NCBI GenBank assembly: GCA_024276905.1 | Contig: JAJRWF010000152.1 | Span: forward strand, 1 to 62,597 | Direction of reading: 5' to 3' | Length of the DNA stretch: 62,597 bases | Source of the DNA: Deltaproteobacteria bacterium | GTDB taxonomy: Bacteria > Desulfobacterota > Desulfuromonadia > Desulfuromonadales > Geopsychrobacteraceae | Shown: piece by piece, positions 61,070 to 62,597 of the stretch | How the letters are laid out: each line of letters starts with the position of its first letter | Position numbering within the stretch: the stretch's first letter is position 1 | Translations under genes and position numbers: made by a program | The notes under the pieces: model-generated | What the model saw: only the letters and a program-made list of their open reading frames with translations | Told to the model about the DNA's origin: nothing | Databases searched by the model: none

Positions 61070-62597
61070 ATGGCCGATTATCTGCTTAGTTTAATTACCT
61101 TCTTCCCGTTGCTGGGGATGTTGATTCTACTCTTCATCCCGCGGGATAACGAAGGGCTGCTGAAAAGCTTTGCCCTTGGTGTGACATTGGTCACCTTTTT
61201 GATCAGCTTGCCGCTGGCCTTTGACGACGTTTTCGCCGTCTCGGGGGGGATGCAATATCGTGAATTTCACGAGTGGATCAGCATCGGCAGCTTTTTCAAG
61301 ATGAACTACAATATCGGTATCGACGGCATCAGCCTCTGGTTGGTGATGCTGACGACTTTCATCATGCCGATTGCGACCCTTTCGACCTGGAAGGCTGTCG
61401 ACAAGAACGTCAAGGGTTTCATGGCGCTGCTGTTGCTGCTTGAAACGGCGATGCTCGGGGCTTTCGTTTCTCTCGACCTGTTCCTGTTCTACATCTTCTG
61501 GGAACTGATGCTGATCCCGATGTATTTCATGATCGGTATCTGGGGCGGCAAGAACCGCATCTATGCAGCGGTCAAGTTCTTTATCTTCACCGCGGTCGGT
61601 TCACTGCTGATGCTGGTGGCGATCATCTACATCTACTACTATGCGGTCACCTCCGGGGCTCCGATTGAAGGCTTCGGCGTTCAGGAGTTCTACCGTCTGG
61701 GAATCCCCTCGGGTGCTCAGCACTGGTTGTTCCTCGCCTTCGCGTTCAGCTTTGCGATCAAGGTGCCGATGTTTCCGTTGCACACCTGGTTGCCTGATGC
61801 TCACACCGAGGCACCGACGGCCGGTTCAGTGATCCTGGCGGCCATTCTGCTGAAGATGGGTACCTACGGTTACGTACGTTTTGCGATTCCGCTCTTTCCT
61901 GAGGCGCTGCAGACTTACCTGCCGGTGCTGGCATTCCTCTCCGTGTTCGGCATCATTTACGGTTCGCTGGTGGCGATGATGCAGGATGATGTCAAGAAAC
62001 TGGTGGCCTACTCCTCGGTGGCTCACCTCGGTTTTGTCATGCTCGGCATCTTTGCCCTCAACCTGCAGGGTATGGCCGGCGGCATTATCCAGATGGTCAA
62101 TCACGGGATCTCGACTGGCGCACTCTTCCTTATCGTCGGTTTTATCTATGAGCGTCGTCATACCCGTCAGATCTCCGAGTTCGGTGGATTGGCGCACAAG
62201 ATGCCGATCTTTGCCACCATCTTTCTGATCATTACTTTCTCCTCGATCGGACTGCCGGGAACCAACGGCTTTGTCGGTGAGTTCCTCGCTCTGGTCGGCG
62301 CTTTCGAGAGTGGTCTGCGCTGGTATGCGGTGGTTGCGACTACCGGTGTTATCTTTGCTGCCGTTTACATGCTCTGGATGTTCCAGCGGGTCATGTTCGG
62401 TAAGGTGACCAACCCTGAAAACGAAAAGCTGCAGGATCTTTCCCTGCGCGAGATCGTGATTATGCTGCCGTTGCTACTGTTTGTCTTCTGGATCGGTGTT
62501 TATCCCAATACCTTCCTGTCGAAGATGAACCCGGCGATTGAGCAGCTGCTCAATCAGGTCAAGTCGAAGCAGGTTGCAGTGGTTGAACCGGTTCAGC
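61070..62597 (+). CDS. nuoM: NADH-quinone oxidoreductase subunit M (cut by window end)
   Basis: Open from ATG at 61070, with AAGGAG ahead, to the window edge (509 codons). It has about 14 helices and the antiporter-like signatures FYIFWELMLIPMYFMIG (with the TM5 glutamate), PLHTWLPDAHTEAPTAGSV and DDVKKLVAYSSVAHLGFV. The stop codon is outside the window; nuoN is expected next. Confidence 0.93.
   Translation, partial: MADYLLSLITFFPLLGMLILLFIPRDNEGLLKSFALGVTLVTFLISLPLAFDDVFAVSGGMQYREFHEWISIGSFFKMNYNIGIDGISLWLVMLTTFIMPIATLSTWKAVDKNVKGFMALLLLLETAMLGAFVSLDLFLFYIFWELMLIPMYFMIGIWGGKNRIYAAVKFFIFTAVGSLLMLVAIIYIYYYAVTSGAPIEGFGVQEFYRLGIPSGAQHWLFLAFAFSFAIKVPMFPLHTWLPDAHTEAPTAGSVILAAILLKMGTYGYVRFAIPLFPEALQTYLPVLAFLSVFGIIYGSLVAMMQDDVKKLVAYSSVAHLGFVMLGIFALNLQGMAGGIIQMVNHGISTGALFLIVGFIYERRHTRQISEFGGLAHKMPIFATIFLIITFSSIGLPGTNGFVGEFLALVGAFESGLRWYAVVATTGVIFAAVYMLWMFQRVMFGKVTNPENEKLQDLSLREIVIMLPLLLFVFWIGVYPNTFLSKMNPAIEQLLNQVKSKQVAVVEPVQ

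Noticed and set aside
1-62597. tRNA, rRNA or CRISPR array
   Set aside because: No cloverleaf, rRNA core sequence or regularly spaced short direct repeats were noticed on either strand.

Overview
The window looks like a chromosomal segment of an anaerobic, respiring deltaproteobacterium of the Desulfuromonadales type (Geobacter/Desulfuromonas/Pelobacter relatives). The main reasons are the nuo gene order with separate nuoC and nuoD, the long NuoF and the ferredoxin-rich NuoG; a TAXI-type solute receptor; a sigma-54 two-component system; and a UGA-containing AhpD-like gene that looks like a selenoprotein. This placement is inferred from gene content only. No rRNA, tRNA or CRISPR array was seen.

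Layout. 1-10.6 kb: end of an acidic protein, rsgA, a large membrane GGDEF/EAL sensor, an O-methyltransferase coupled to a thiamine-binding-type protein, a ribbon-helix-helix-like protein, a DUF255 thioredoxin-fold protein and a TrkA/TrkH potassium system. 10.6-15.5 kb: a sigma-54 envelope-stress-like module on the minus strand (histidine kinase, NtrC-type activator, a 45-bp nested palindrome, a sigma-54-type promoter, a receiver protein, an HtrA protease with a one-base frameshift). 15.7-32.1 kb: housekeeping and small conserved genes (Usp-like protein, RbgA GTPase, rhodanese plus DUF815 ATPase, zinc-ribbon proteins, an aspartic protease, TAXI receptor, NhaA, M48 protease, a GNAT gene with an in-frame stop, DUF3820, YajD HNH, YheU, a lipoprotein, a rhomboid).

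32.2-44.6 kb is the most accessory-looking part. It is bounded by two 165-bp copies of the same palindromic element in opposite orientation (164/165 identical by eye). Between them lie a Sel1-repeat membrane protein with an in-frame ochre stop, a hypothetical protein, a glycosyltransferase/YdjC-type deacetylase pair, a HipBA-type toxin-antitoxin pair, SbcD/SbcC-like nuclease genes and a truncated gene resembling the Pycsar membrane effector. A second, different palindromic element abuts the right-hand copy.

44.6-48.8 kb holds a DUF4019 protein, a cobalamin adenosyltransferase, an ABC-2 exporter, the putative AhpD-like selenoprotein (CxxU, with a SECIS-like hairpin after the UGA) and Hsp33. 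From 49.1 kb to the end runs nuoABCDEFGHIJKLM, with nuoM cut by the window edge, behind a promoter carrying a perfect 16-bp palindrome. The nuo products would form NADH:quinone oxidoreductase (complex I). Several neighbours deal with redox, ion balance and envelope quality control. Three other genes are interrupted (one frameshift, two TAA codons), which points to gene decay or to base-level assembly errors.
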